Source of the DNA: Marixanthomonas sp963974425
GTDB lineage: Bacteria > Bacteroidota > Bacteroidia > Flavobacteriales > Flavobacteriaceae
NCBI RefSeq assembly: GCF_963974425.1
Contig: NZ_CAXBCK010000011.1
Location: forward strand, 1-64,000
Direction of reading: 5' to 3'
Length of the DNA: 64,000 nt
The translations under genes were made by a program, and so were the position numbers. The first letter of the stretch is position 1; each line of letters opens with the position of its first letter. The notes under the pieces were generated by a model that ran no database searches, was not told the DNA's origin, and was given only the letters and a program-made list of their open reading frames with translations. Shown here in pieces: positions 8,017-16,960 of the stretch.

Positions 8017-9651
8017 ATGCTTATTTCTAAACGTCTCCTCATACTTCTTATACTAATGATATTTTCTATGTCTGGTTTTGCACAGATAGAAACTGCTACG
8101 CAAGCAGACGATCGTATTGAAGAAGGTATTGAATTAATGTTTGAAAAAAAACATACTCAATCATTAGAGCTTTTGGTAGAAACTCAAGCCATGGCTCAAA
8201 AAAACCAATGGTATGAGCAAGCGTTTAGAGCCACACTTAATATAGGTTCAAACTATTACTTACTCTCAGATTATGGCGAAGCCCTTCAGCATTATTTAGA
8301 AGCCTACGAAATAGCCATCGAACATTTGGGGTCACGGCAAGAAATGACCGTACTCAATAATATAGGAATTCTCTATTTTCAAGAAGAAGAACGCTCGCAA
8401 GCAAAAAAATACTTTTTCAAAGCATACGAAAAAGCGAAACAAGTAAAAGATGAGGTGAAAGTAGGATATTATGCTGTAAACCTAGCATTGGTCTCTAACA
8501 AAATGAAGGAGGTAGATTCGGCTCAGTATTATATAGACGAAGCACTGCCTCTTTTAAAAGAAGCTCCCAATGTATTACTGCAGGGTAAAATGGCACAAGC
8601 TGAAATGTTGCTCTTAAAAGAACAATATACCAAAGCTGAAAAAATAGCCTTAAGCCTACTACCCGAATTACAAGGAGTATCCCAACTAGAGAACAGAGTA
8701 TTTATTCTATTGGTGTTGGCTCAAATTAACGAAGCACGCAACCAATCATCAAAAGCATTAGACTATACATTAGAAGCTCGTCAAGTTCAAAAAGGCTTGG
8801 AAAACCAAACAGAGGTTTATGATTACCTATCTGAACTTTACGGGAAAACAGGCGATTTTGAAAAGGCAATCGCCTATAAAGACTCCGTGATTATCGCGGC
8901 AGATTCTTTAAATACAATAAGAAATAGAAAGTTGTTTGAAAATGAAAAAGTGAAATTTCAACTTCAAAACTACCAACACGAACTTTCTGAAAGCAAAGAA
9001 GTGCTTAAACAAGAGCGTCGCTTCTTTTATAGTATAATTGGGATAGCCGTTCTAAGTATGGGGTTTATAATATGGATGTACAGGAGTAATTCAGTAAAAC
9101 ACAAACAACGCAAAAAGATTGTAGAATTAGAGTTGGCCAAGGAAAAAAGTGATCACTTACTAATTGAAAAGCAATTACGCGAAAAAGAAGCGTTAGCATC
9201 TTTAGAGCAAGAACGCCTTAAAAATGAATTGGAAGTAAAGAATAGAAAGCTCACTGCAAAAGCATTGTACTTATCCAGTAAAAATGATCTTATAGAAGAA
9301 GTGGTCCAGTCTATATCGCTTCATACCGAAATAGCTGAAAATCCACAATTGAAAAAGCAAATTACCGAATTAAAAAAACACCTAAAAAAAGATACACAAT
9401 GGGATAGCTTTTTTACCCACTTTGAAGAAATCAATCAAGGCTTTCTTGATAGGCTTCGTAGTAAACATTCAAAATTGACTTCAAGTGACATTCGATTTAT
9501 CACGTATTTGTATATGAATTTGAGCAATAAAGAAATTGCATCGCTCTTAAACATCACTCCTCAGTCCTGTAGAAAAAGAAAAGAACGAATTTCAAAGAAA
9601 ATGGGCATACCAAATAACACAACGCTTCACACTTATTTATCAATGGTTTAG
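8017..9651 (+). CDS. TPR-transmembrane-HTH regulator (LuxR-like C-terminus)
   Basis: The 544-residue product carries a signal sequence (about 1-23, ending GFAQ), a periplasmic TPR array (about 30-310), one membrane helix (FFYSIIGIAVLSMGFIIWMY, about 334-353), and a charged coiled coil (about 355-420). A cytoplasmic helix-turn-helix domain follows at about 485-544, containing SNKEIASLLNITPQSCRKRK. This architecture is common in Bacteroidota and is thought to let a periplasmic TPR sensor drive transcription from the membrane. The HTH resembles the LuxR/GerE fold with the usual KEIA turn. No kinase or receiver domain is present. The large T9SS cargo gene 110 bases downstream on the same strand is the obvious candidate target; this is inference from position. 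Confidence 0.88.
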   Translation: MLISKRLLILLILMIFSMSGFAQIETATQADDRIEEGIELMFEKKHTQSLELLVETQAMAQKNQWYEQAFRATLNIGSNYYLLSDYGEALQHYLEAYEIAIEHLGSRQEMTVLNNIGILYFQEEERSQAKKYFFKAYEKAKQVKDEVKVGYYAVNLALVSNKMKEVDSAQYYIDEALPLLKEAPNVLLQGKMAQAEMLLLKEQYTKAEKIALSLLPELQGVSQLENRVFILLVLAQINEARNQSSKALDYTLEARQVQKGLENQTEVYDYLSELYGKTGDFEKAIAYKDSVIIAADSLNTIRNRKLFENEKVKFQLQNYQHELSESKEVLKQERRFFYSIIGIAVLSMGFIIWMYRSNSVKHKQRKKIVELELAKEKSDHLLIEKQLREKEALASLEQERLKNELEVKNRKLTAKALYLSSKNDLIEEVVQSISLHTEIAENPQLKKQITELKKHLKKDTQWDSFFTHFEEINQGFLDRLRSKHSKLTSSDIRFITYLYMNLSNKEIASLLNITPQSCRKRKERISKKMGIPNNTTLHTYLSMV

Positions 9652-9761
9652 GGGGGTAGTCACGTTTTTAAGAAGAAAATGTCACGAAATGTCACGCTAC
9701 TAATACGCTATAAAACCCCTCTTGTATCTATATTTATCAACATAATCTCAAAATAGATACG

Positions 9762-12089
9762 ATGAAAAAGCTAACTACCCTATTATTTCTTTTCTTTTAT
9801 ATAATAATTGTACAAAACATCACAGCTCAAGTAGAATTGGAAGGAGCAACAGACTACGGACAATTATATAATGTTACGTATAGCGAAACAGAAGAAGATG
9901 TTGTCTATGCGCGAACAGTTACAAACCATATTGTTACATCAACAGATGGTGGTGAAACTTGGGGTATTTTATATGCCGAACCTTTAGATAACTATGCTAC
10001 CCTTAAAGACCTTAAACTTATAAATGATGGAACGACCTTAAGCTTTATAGTTTCTGCTGAAGGAACCGACTATAATGCTATCGTGTTCTTTGATCTTGCA
10101 ACCGAAACAATTACACGTACTTATTCACCGCCTAACTCTTTTGAAACGGATATTTTAATAGAATCATACGATGTCCTTGAGTCTAATAATGATATTGCGT
10201 TAATGCATACTACGTACTCCTTAGGGGGCGCTTATACCCACGAGGTTTTTTATACCAGCGATGGAGGTGCTAATTGGTTCCCGGTATATTACAGTGCAGT
10301 ATATGATAATGTAGCTATTAATAATGTAGCTATTTCACCAGCAGATGGAGAAACCCTATTTTTAATGCGAGGCGGATCTACATCTCGCGTAATTGGAGGT
10401 TTATTTGTATCTAATGATGCTGGCCAAACTTGGGAAGAGAAAATTCCAGGGAATATGTACGATCCTATTACATTTAACCCTGATAATACAGATGATATTT
10501 TATTAGGTACGGGATATGGTTATGATACCCACCAAGAAAACCTATACCGCTCAATGGATGGTGGTGATACTTGGAATATAGTTCCGATAACTTGGACAAC
10601 TATGTCTCAAGATAATATAAATGAAATAGTATTTAACCCGGCCAATACAAACGAGATTATGGTATTGGAAGAAAATGAAATAGTAGTTTCTTCAGATAAT
10701 GGAACTACGTGGCAAAACTATGTATACAACGATATAGATCCAGAAACCTATTACTATGGTTTAACAGCTTCATACAACCCATTTGTATCTCGCGAAGTAT
10801 TAATTAGTACAAATTATTATCCTTTTTTATCTGAAGATGGAGGGGCTACATTAACTAAGTTAAAAAATCCTTTCATTAACTCCTCAGGGACGGTAGCCTC
10901 TTTCACTTCAGAAGATGAAAATCACGTGTATTATGGATTACGCTCAGGCTATATTCATAAAGACCTGCAAACAGGAACAGAAGAAGGTTATGGTTTACAG
11001 TCACTAGAGCAAGGCTTTGGTTCCCCTTTAAAAGTACATGCAGACCCTGTAGTTCCTGGACGTGTGTTTACTAATAATAGAGTAGTTAATACCTCATATT
11101 TAAATGTAAGTGCCGATCACGGAGCCGATTCAAAGCAAATTGCTAGTTCTATGTTTTTCTTAATTCTTGAAGATGTATCTACTTCCGTTACCAACCCGAA
11201 CATAAGTTGGTTGTCAACCGGTATAGAAGCACATAAAATAGACCTTACCGATATGGAGAATATTGTAGATACGAATATTCCAGTACCGCAAACGGGAGAA
11301 GTAGTTACAGCCGTACAAGTAGATCGTGAAGACGAAACTTCAATTTATATAACGCAAGACGTTAGTTTTTATAAATCATCGAATGATGGCGCTATGTGGG
11401 AGCTTGCTGTTACTGGCTTAGAAGATTTAGTTTCTCGTGATGATTTAATAATAGATATTGAGCAAAATCCGTTGAACACCAACCAATTAATGTTAGCAAC
11501 GACAAATGGTATTTACTTATCTGAAGATAAAGGGGATTCTTGGAGTCTTATTTCTTCAGAATTTACAAACGACGTTGCCTTTTCAACAGTAACTGAAGAT
11601 GCCATTGTAGCCGTTACTCATTATTCTGATGGATTTAATATTCCCCTTCCAGTAGCAAAAACAAAGATTATTTTTAGTAAAGATATGGGAGAAACGTGGG
11701 AAGAAATAACACCAGAGATGCTAAACTATCCTGTTACTGAAACATCAGCCTTCACTTTTACAGCAGATGCTGTAGATGTTTATTTAGGCGTACAAGATTT
11801 AGGGTTGGTAAAGTATAACATCGATCTTACCACGCTTTCAATAACTTCTGAAATTTTAGAAAAGAAAACAATTGCATTGTATCCTAACCCGGCTACAAAT
11901 AGTTTTTCAATAAATAGTTATGATAAAGTTGAAGCAATAGCTATTTACAATATGGCAGGACAAGAAGTTAAGAAAGTAGCCAAGGTTAATGAAGAAATAA
12001 ATATTAGTGATTTAGCTAACGGATTATATATTGTGAAAGTGAAAACTGCGAAAGGAACCCTATCTAAGCGTTTATTAAAAGCAAACTAG
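9762..12089 (+). CDS. T9SS-exported beta-propeller protein with BNR-like repeats
   Basis: The 775-residue product has a signal peptide (about 1-23, ending ITAQ). At least eight Asp-box (BNR) type turns of the form S-x-D-x-G-x-T-W are spread over the protein, for example STDGGETWG, TSDGGANWF, SNDAGQTWEE, SMDGGDTWN and SEDKGDSWS. Such repeats build propellers of the VPS10/sialidase-like fold. The last 75 residues form a type A sorting domain (ALYPNPATNSF, IYNMAGQEV, LANGLYIVKVKT, ending KRLLKAN), which is removed during T9SS export and surface attachment. Asp boxes are structural, so they do not imply sialidase activity, and no catalytic Arg triad was recognised. It lies directly downstream of a TPR-HTH regulator. 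Confidence 0.87.
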   Translation: MKKLTTLLFLFFYIIIVQNITAQVELEGATDYGQLYNVTYSETEEDVVYARTVTNHIVTSTDGGETWGILYAEPLDNYATLKDLKLINDGTTLSFIVSAEGTDYNAIVFFDLATETITRTYSPPNSFETDILIESYDVLESNNDIALMHTTYSLGGAYTHEVFYTSDGGANWFPVYYSAVYDNVAINNVAISPADGETLFLMRGGSTSRVIGGLFVSNDAGQTWEEKIPGNMYDPITFNPDNTDDILLGTGYGYDTHQENLYRSMDGGDTWNIVPITWTTMSQDNINEIVFNPANTNEIMVLEENEIVVSSDNGTTWQNYVYNDIDPETYYYGLTASYNPFVSREVLISTNYYPFLSEDGGATLTKLKNPFINSSGTVASFTSEDENHVYYGLRSGYIHKDLQTGTEEGYGLQSLEQGFGSPLKVHADPVVPGRVFTNNRVVNTSYLNVSADHGADSKQIASSMFFLILEDVSTSVTNPNISWLSTGIEAHKIDLTDMENIVDTNIPVPQTGEVVTAVQVDREDETSIYITQDVSFYKSSNDGAMWELAVTGLEDLVSRDDLIIDIEQNPLNTNQLMLATTNGIYLSEDKGDSWSLISSEFTNDVAFSTVTEDAIVAVTHYSDGFNIPLPVAKTKIIFSKDMGETWEEITPEMLNYPVTETSAFTFTADAVDVYLGVQDLGLVKYNIDLTTLSITSEILEKKTIALYPNPATNSFSINSYDKVEAIAIYNMAGQEVKKVAKVNEEINISDLANGLYIVKVKTAKGTLSKRLLKAN

Positions 12090-12183
12090 GGTGGTAGCAT
12101 TAAAGGAATCGTAATTATATGATTAAAAAAATAAAAAAAGATTGTAAGTAGTAAGTAAATTAGATTTAAGTTAATACTTTAAA

Positions 12184-12214
12184 AGGCCACCTATTTAGGG
12201 TGGTCTTTTTTTTT
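12184..12214 (+). terminator. Rho-independent terminator after the propeller gene
   Basis: Stem AGGCCACC / GGTGGTCT (one G-T pair), 7-base loop, then nine T. Confidence 0.85.
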
Positions 12215-12408
12215 ATTTGTTTATAGATTTGAATGAACTTTATTTATAAGAGCTAATAGTGTATATGTTTTATCTTTTTAAGATTAATTATCAGGGAGTA
12301 TTTTCAATAATTAGCAAATAATTAGAGAAATAAATTTGTAAAAACCTTTTAATTTATGTTATTTTTGGATGATTTTATTATTAATATAACAATAACACGG
12401 CTTTAATT
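12215..12408. promoter_or_regulatory. AT-rich leader region with TAnnTTTG promoter element
   Basis: TAAATTTG at 12331-12338 matches the Bacteroidota -7 consensus TAnnTTTG and lies 70 bases before the methyltransferase start. A clear TTTG -33 box was not found. The rest of the gap from 12090 holds the terminator and otherwise nothing recognisable. Confidence 0.5.
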
Positions 12409-12864
12409 TTGAAAAAAGAAGTAACATTCTTAATTATCCAATTTGTACTTTTTTCATTATATTTCATTGATATTGAGGTAATTTCTTATTCAATTCCGTC
12501 TTGGCTGAATTATATTTTACTCTCTATTGTAGGTTGTGGTTTTGTAATTATTTTCTTAGGTATCTTAAATCTTAATGATGATTTAAGTGTAATACATACA
12601 AGAAAAGAAAAGCCTATGGTTTTCCATGGTATTTATCGGTATGTGCGCCATCCAATATATTCAGGAATACTTTTAAGTATGATAGCCTATGCACTCTTTA
12701 CAGTCTCAATATTTAAATTTATTTTAACCTTGGTTATGGGGGTCGTTTTTTATTATAAATCTGATAACGAAGAAAACTGGATGGTTAAAAAGTACGAACA
12801 GTACAGAATCTATAAACAGAAAACGGGTCGTTTCCTTCCAAAACTGAGAAATAGGAATTGCTAA
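12409..12864 (+). CDS. Isoprenylcysteine carboxyl methyltransferase-like membrane protein
   Basis: This 151-residue integral membrane protein has about four hydrophobic helices. The signature GIYRYVRHPIYSGILL (about 74-89) is the SAM-binding RHPxY motif shared by ICMT, phospholipid N-methyltransferases and NnrU-like proteins. The C-terminal EENWMVKKYEQYRIYKQKTGRFLP fits the same family. In bacteria these small members usually have unknown substrates, so only a membrane methyltransferase role can be stated. The start is TTG at 12409: no ATG occurs before the first helix and an in-frame stop lies at 12382. The gene stands alone between a terminator and trxB. Confidence 0.8.
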   Translation: MKKEVTFLIIQFVLFSLYFIDIEVISYSIPSWLNYILLSIVGCGFVIIFLGILNLNDDLSVIHTRKEKPMVFHGIYRYVRHPIYSGILLSMIAYALFTVSIFKFILTLVMGVVFYYKSDNEENWMVKKYEQYRIYKQKTGRFLPKLRNRNC

Positions 12865-12981
12865 TAAAATAATAACGTTTCTTAATAACTTTCCTTGTAA
12901 GGTTCTTCATAAAGTTACTACTTTTACATTTAGAAATTAAATTTACCCGCTTTTCGGGCAATGAATTTGAATTAAACTATT

Positions 12982-13950
12982 ATGGCAGATACTATTGAAA
13001 AAATCAAATGTTTGATTATTGGCTCTGGTCCAGCAGGATATACAGCAGCAATCTATGCGTCACGTGCAGATTTAAAACCTGTAATGTACACGGGTATGGA
13101 ACCTGGAGGGCAATTAACAACAACTACCGAGGTTGATAACTTCCCCGGTTATCCTGATGGAGTAGATGGTCCAACCATGATGGTTCAGCTACAAAAACAA
13201 GCGGAACGTTTTGGAACAGAGGTGCGTATAGGAATGGTTACTGCTGTAGATTTTAGCAATGAAGAAGGTGGTGTTCATAGGGTAACAGTTGATAATAAGA
13301 AGCAAATTGAAGCTGAAACAGTTATCATTTCAACTGGAGCAACGGCTAAATATTTAGGTTTACCAAGCGAACAAAAATTACGTGGTGGCGGAGTTTCAGC
13401 CTGTGCCGTGTGTGACGGATTTTTCTACAAAGGTCAAGATGTTGCCATAGTAGGTGGAGGAGATACTGCTGCCGAAGAAGCGACCTATCTTGCCAATATT
13501 TGTAACAAGGTGACTATGTTAGTTCGTAAAGACTATATGAAAGCCTCAAAAGCCATGCAACACCGTGTTGAGAATACAGAGAATATTGACTTACGTTACA
13601 ATACCGAAGTAGATGAGGTGTTGGGAGAACAAGTAGTAGAGGGTTTACGTATGGTGAACAACCAAACAAACGAGAAAGAAGATATTAAGATAACTGGTAT
13701 GTTTATCGCCATTGGTCATAAACCAAACACTGAAATATTCAAAGATCAGTTAGATATGGATCCTACCGGTTATATAATTACCAAAGGGAAAAGTACCAAG
13801 ACTAATAGACCAGGCGTTTTTGCTAGTGGTGATGTACAAGATAAAGAATATCGTCAAGCTGTTACAGCAGCCGGGACAGGTTGTATGGCTGCCTTAGATG
13901 CAGAACGTTATTTACAGACTATTGAAACTGAAAAGGCTGTAGAAGCATAA
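12982..13950 (+). CDS. trxB: Thioredoxin-disulfide reductase
   Basis: TrxB reduces thioredoxin with NADPH through FAD and a redox-active disulfide. The 322-residue protein has the normal low-Mr layout. The FAD motif GSGPAGYTAAIYASRA starts near residue 14. The active-site CAVC is at 141-144, inside the NADPH-binding domain. The NADPH motif VGGGDTAAEEA lies near 157, and the second FAD segment GVFASGDVQDKEYRQAVTAAGTG near the C-terminus. All key residues are present. The gene is transcribed alone and is followed by a strong terminator. Confidence 0.97.
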   Translation: MADTIEKIKCLIIGSGPAGYTAAIYASRADLKPVMYTGMEPGGQLTTTTEVDNFPGYPDGVDGPTMMVQLQKQAERFGTEVRIGMVTAVDFSNEEGGVHRVTVDNKKQIEAETVIISTGATAKYLGLPSEQKLRGGGVSACAVCDGFFYKGQDVAIVGGGDTAAEEATYLANICNKVTMLVRKDYMKASKAMQHRVENTENIDLRYNTEVDEVLGEQVVEGLRMVNNQTNEKEDIKITGMFIAIGHKPNTEIFKDQLDMDPTGYIITKGKSTKTNRPGVFASGDVQDKEYRQAVTAAGTGCMAALDAERYLQTIETEKAVEA

Positions 13951-13971
13951 ACAGCTTTAAACAAACAGAAT

Positions 13972-14005
13972 AAAACACCTAAGCAAACCGTTTAGGTGTT
14001 TTTTT
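13972..14005 (+). terminator. Rho-independent terminator after trxB
   Basis: Stem AACACCTAA / TTAGGTGTT with loop GCAAACCGT-like bases, followed by a run of T. Confidence 0.87.
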
Positions 14006-14051
14006 ATGCTTTTTATAATAGTAGGTATCTTATAAGTCACTACTAAAAACT

Positions 14052-14059
14052 TATATTTG
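14052..14059 (+). promoter_or_regulatory. -7 promoter element of the TPR-AraC regulator gene
   Basis: TATATTTG is an exact match to TAnnTTTG, 21 bases before the ATG at 14081. No clear -33 TTTG is visible. Confidence 0.6.
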
Positions 14060-14080
14060 TAGGGTATAACCTATTTGTTT

Positions 14081-15634
14081 ATGAAAGTATTTTTATACTT
14101 TTTTATTGCTCTTTTTTTTAATTCGGTTGGCGTTTTTTGTCAAGAAGCAGCCGAAAGTGACTTTCTTTTTTTCAAAAATTTAAATACCGTTTATAAAAAT
14201 CCATCTCAAGCTGAAAGAGTTGCTGAGTACTTATATAAAAACGCTAATACACAATTAGAAAAAGCCGAAGCCCTTTACTTGCTTTCAGAAGGTAAAAAAA
14301 GGCAAGGAGATTATATAGAAAGCATAGAAAATCTTTTTAAGGCAAAAGGATTGGTAAACCCTTCAAAAGATCACTTTTTGAACAGTTTGCTATTAGTTTC
14401 AATAGCAGAAAGGTGCCAAATGACCGGAATTAACGATATTTCGGAAGAATACTTTCGGAAAGCTACCCGTCAAGTTAACATGATACGCCAAAAAGAAGAG
14501 CTTATTATAGCCAGTGCTTTTTTATTGTTTGAACAATCCAAAAAAAGTCTAAGTAAGGACAGTATCGCTACCGCAAAACAATTTGCTAAATCTTCAGAAA
14601 ATAAATTAGAAGATGTTAAAACGATAGTACCGGCACTAGTCATTAAAAACTATGTGCTACAGGGTAAAATTCACTTGACCGATAAAGTATTAGATTCTGC
14701 TACTCGCTATTTTAATAAAAGTCTTGACCTTATAACAACAGCGGGACTTGAAGGATCATCCCTTGAAGCCGAAACCTTAAAAGGAATAGGGGAGGTTCAA
14801 TTTGTTACATCTAATTTTGAAGGTGCTAAAGCAAATTTTAAAAAAGCCTTAAACATTCCTATTACTGAAGCTCCGCTTCGTGTCACTATTTTACGCAACT
14901 TATCAAATGTATATAAGGCACAGGATAGTATAGAAGCCTACCAAACATATTATCGAGAAAGTTCGACGCTTAATGCCTCTGTTTTGACTTCAGAACGAAA
15001 ACTTCGCAATACTATTATCTCACATATTGAAGCAGAACAGGAGGGAGCTATCCATAGTGATAAAAGAAGTTATTACTACATAGGAGGGATTATCGCCCTT
15101 GTTTTATTAGTATCACTAATAGGGTATTACTTTTATAATAAACAACTGGAAAAGGAATATCGGCAATTTGAAAAAGTCATTAAACAACTTGAAAACAAAG
15201 AAAAGTTGGAAGCTCCTAAAAAGGTTCAACAAGAAAATGAAGGCTCCAAAGGAATCACGATTCCTAAAGAAACAGAGAATGCCATTCTGCAACGACTCGA
15301 AGATTTTGAAACAACAACCAAATACACCAGTCAAAATATGTCATTGCCTGTCTTAGCCAAGCAATTGGATACCAATACTAAATACATTTCTGAAATAATC
15401 CATACCCATAAAAATAAAAACTTCAATACTTATATAAACGAATTGCGCATCAACCATATTATTCAGTTAATGAAAGAAGATAAAAAGTATCTAAATTATA
15501 AAGTAAGCTATTTAGCTGAAGAAAGTGGCTTTTCCTCTCATAGCGCTTTTACCGTGGTCTTTAAATCCATTACTGGGATAACGCCAAAGCAGTTTGTGTC
15601 CTTTTTGAAAAAAGATGATAAAGTAGCGTCTTAA
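14081..15634 (+). CDS. TPR-transmembrane-AraC regulator
   Basis: The 517-residue product has a signal sequence (about 1-20, ending VFCQ), a periplasmic region of TPR-like helical pairs (about 25-310), and one membrane helix (YYYIGGIIALVLLVSLIGYYFY, about 329-350). A coiled-coil linker follows, then an AraC/XylS DNA-binding domain in the last 110 residues. The two HTH motifs are at LPVLAKQLDTNTKYISEII and VSYLAEESGFSSHSAFTVVF, with the family-typical ending TGITPKQF. It is expected to sense a periplasmic signal and regulate transcription from the membrane. ATG at 14081 is used rather than TTG at 14075. A decayed paralogue follows 26 bases downstream, then a giant T9SS protein gene, its likeliest target. 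Confidence 0.9.
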   Translation: MKVFLYFFIALFFNSVGVFCQEAAESDFLFFKNLNTVYKNPSQAERVAEYLYKNANTQLEKAEALYLLSEGKKRQGDYIESIENLFKAKGLVNPSKDHFLNSLLLVSIAERCQMTGINDISEEYFRKATRQVNMIRQKEELIIASAFLLFEQSKKSLSKDSIATAKQFAKSSENKLEDVKTIVPALVIKNYVLQGKIHLTDKVLDSATRYFNKSLDLITTAGLEGSSLEAETLKGIGEVQFVTSNFEGAKANFKKALNIPITEAPLRVTILRNLSNVYKAQDSIEAYQTYYRESSTLNASVLTSERKLRNTIISHIEAEQEGAIHSDKRSYYYIGGIIALVLLVSLIGYYFYNKQLEKEYRQFEKVIKQLENKEKLEAPKKVQQENEGSKGITIPKETENAILQRLEDFETTTKYTSQNMSLPVLAKQLDTNTKYISEIIHTHKNKNFNTYINELRINHIIQLMKEDKKYLNYKVSYLAEESGFSSHSAFTVVFKSITGITPKQFVSFLKKDDKVAS

Positions 15635-15660
15635 TCTTTTTAGTATATTACCAAAAAAAA

Positions 15661-16809
15661 GTGTTTTTGCGTAAAAATATACTTTTCAGTTTATTGATGT
15701 TTGCTTTGTTGCTTTTAAGCCATATAGTAAACGCACAAAACAAAGCATTGATAGACAGCCTGCGCCAAGAGGCCAATGTCTTGGCATACAGCAACCCTGA
15801 GCGAGCCGTTGAAAGGGGATTGGAGTTGTTTAGCCTTTCAGAAAATAACCCATCACAGCAAGTTTCGGCTTTATTGACAGTTGCCAATGCGTATGCAGTG
15901 CTTAAAGACCATGATAAAGTTTTAAAATATGCCCTCAAAGCAGATTCCATAGCTAGTGAAAATCAAAACTATACAGACCAAGTACGCGCATTGGGCTTTA
16001 TAGGTGGGTAATATCAGCGGTTAAAGCTCAGTAATCGAGCCTTGGAGTATCTAGATCGGGCGTATAACCTTTCTATAAAACATCCTTTACCAGATTCCAT
16101 ACAGTATATACAAGGTAATATTCTGTTTGTTAAGGGATTGATTCAAAGAGATAATTTGGGTTGCGATTATGCGTTGCCTTATTTAACTAAAGCCGCCAAC
16201 GTATTTGAAAAAAACTTAAGTAAAAAGTTACTGAACAGTAGCATGGCCATTACTTTGAATAATATTGGGGATTGCAATTTTGAATTGAAAAAATATCAAA
16301 AAGCGCAACAAAAGTATGAAGAGGCGATTGTATATGCAACAAAAATAAATGCTGTAAAAAACATTGCATATTCAAAATTGGGATTGGCCAAGATACTTTC
16401 CGAAGAAAAAAAATACCAATCGGCAATTCAAAAGTTGGAAGAGGCATTGCTTTCTGTCAAAAATATAAATGACGCGGGATTAAAAACAGAGTTATACAAA
16501 TCTCTTTCCAAAAATTATGCTGCGGTAGGAAATAACGAAAAGTACAACACCTATACAAAACTGTATTTTGAGGAAGAAGAAAAACTGTTGAATGAAGAAA
16601 AAAAATCTATCAATCAGGTAGCCAATAATCTTGCAGCTGAAAATCTCAATAAAAGGAAAAATCAAAAAAACACATACACCTATATATTTATAATTTGCGG
16701 ATTACTTTTACTTGTAATTTTAGGATATATAGTTAACAAAATACTTCAGAAAAGACGAAAAATAGCTCAAAAAAGACAAGAAATAGAAAATACTTCAAAA
16801 AAGCAATAG
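15661..16809 (+). pseudogene. Decayed TPR-transmembrane regulator paralogue (in-frame stop, no HTH)
   Basis: Two open stretches in the same frame are separated only by a TAA at 16009-16011. The first encodes a signal peptide and TPR start (LRKNILFSLLMF...HIVNAQ) and breaks after RALGFIGG. The second resumes at once with YQRLKLSNRALEYLDRAY and continues through TPRs to a membrane helix (YTYIFIICGLLLLVILGYIV). Reading the TAA as CAA would restore GQYQRLKL, so one C-to-T change explains the break. There is no ATG at the 5' end; only GTG (15661) or TTG (15667) is available. The frame ends 20-30 residues after the helix, so the AraC domain of its upstream neighbour is missing. Both ends plus the stop argue for a pseudogene, though the second half could still be made as a fragment. 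Confidence 0.8.
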
Positions 16810-16960
16810 TTTGAGTGTATGTTGTTGATTGTTAGTGTATTGAATATATTTTTTTTCTTTTAAATTTCGTGAAAATTCCTATAAATCAAAAATATAGTTC
16901 TTTATATATAGGTAATCATTGGTTAGGTTTACATTCGAGATTGAAAACTTAAAACCTTTT

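Noticed and set aside
9762..12089. Sialidase, suggested by Asp boxes
   Set aside because: Asp boxes are structural; the catalytic Arg triad and Tyr/Glu pair of sialidases were not seen.
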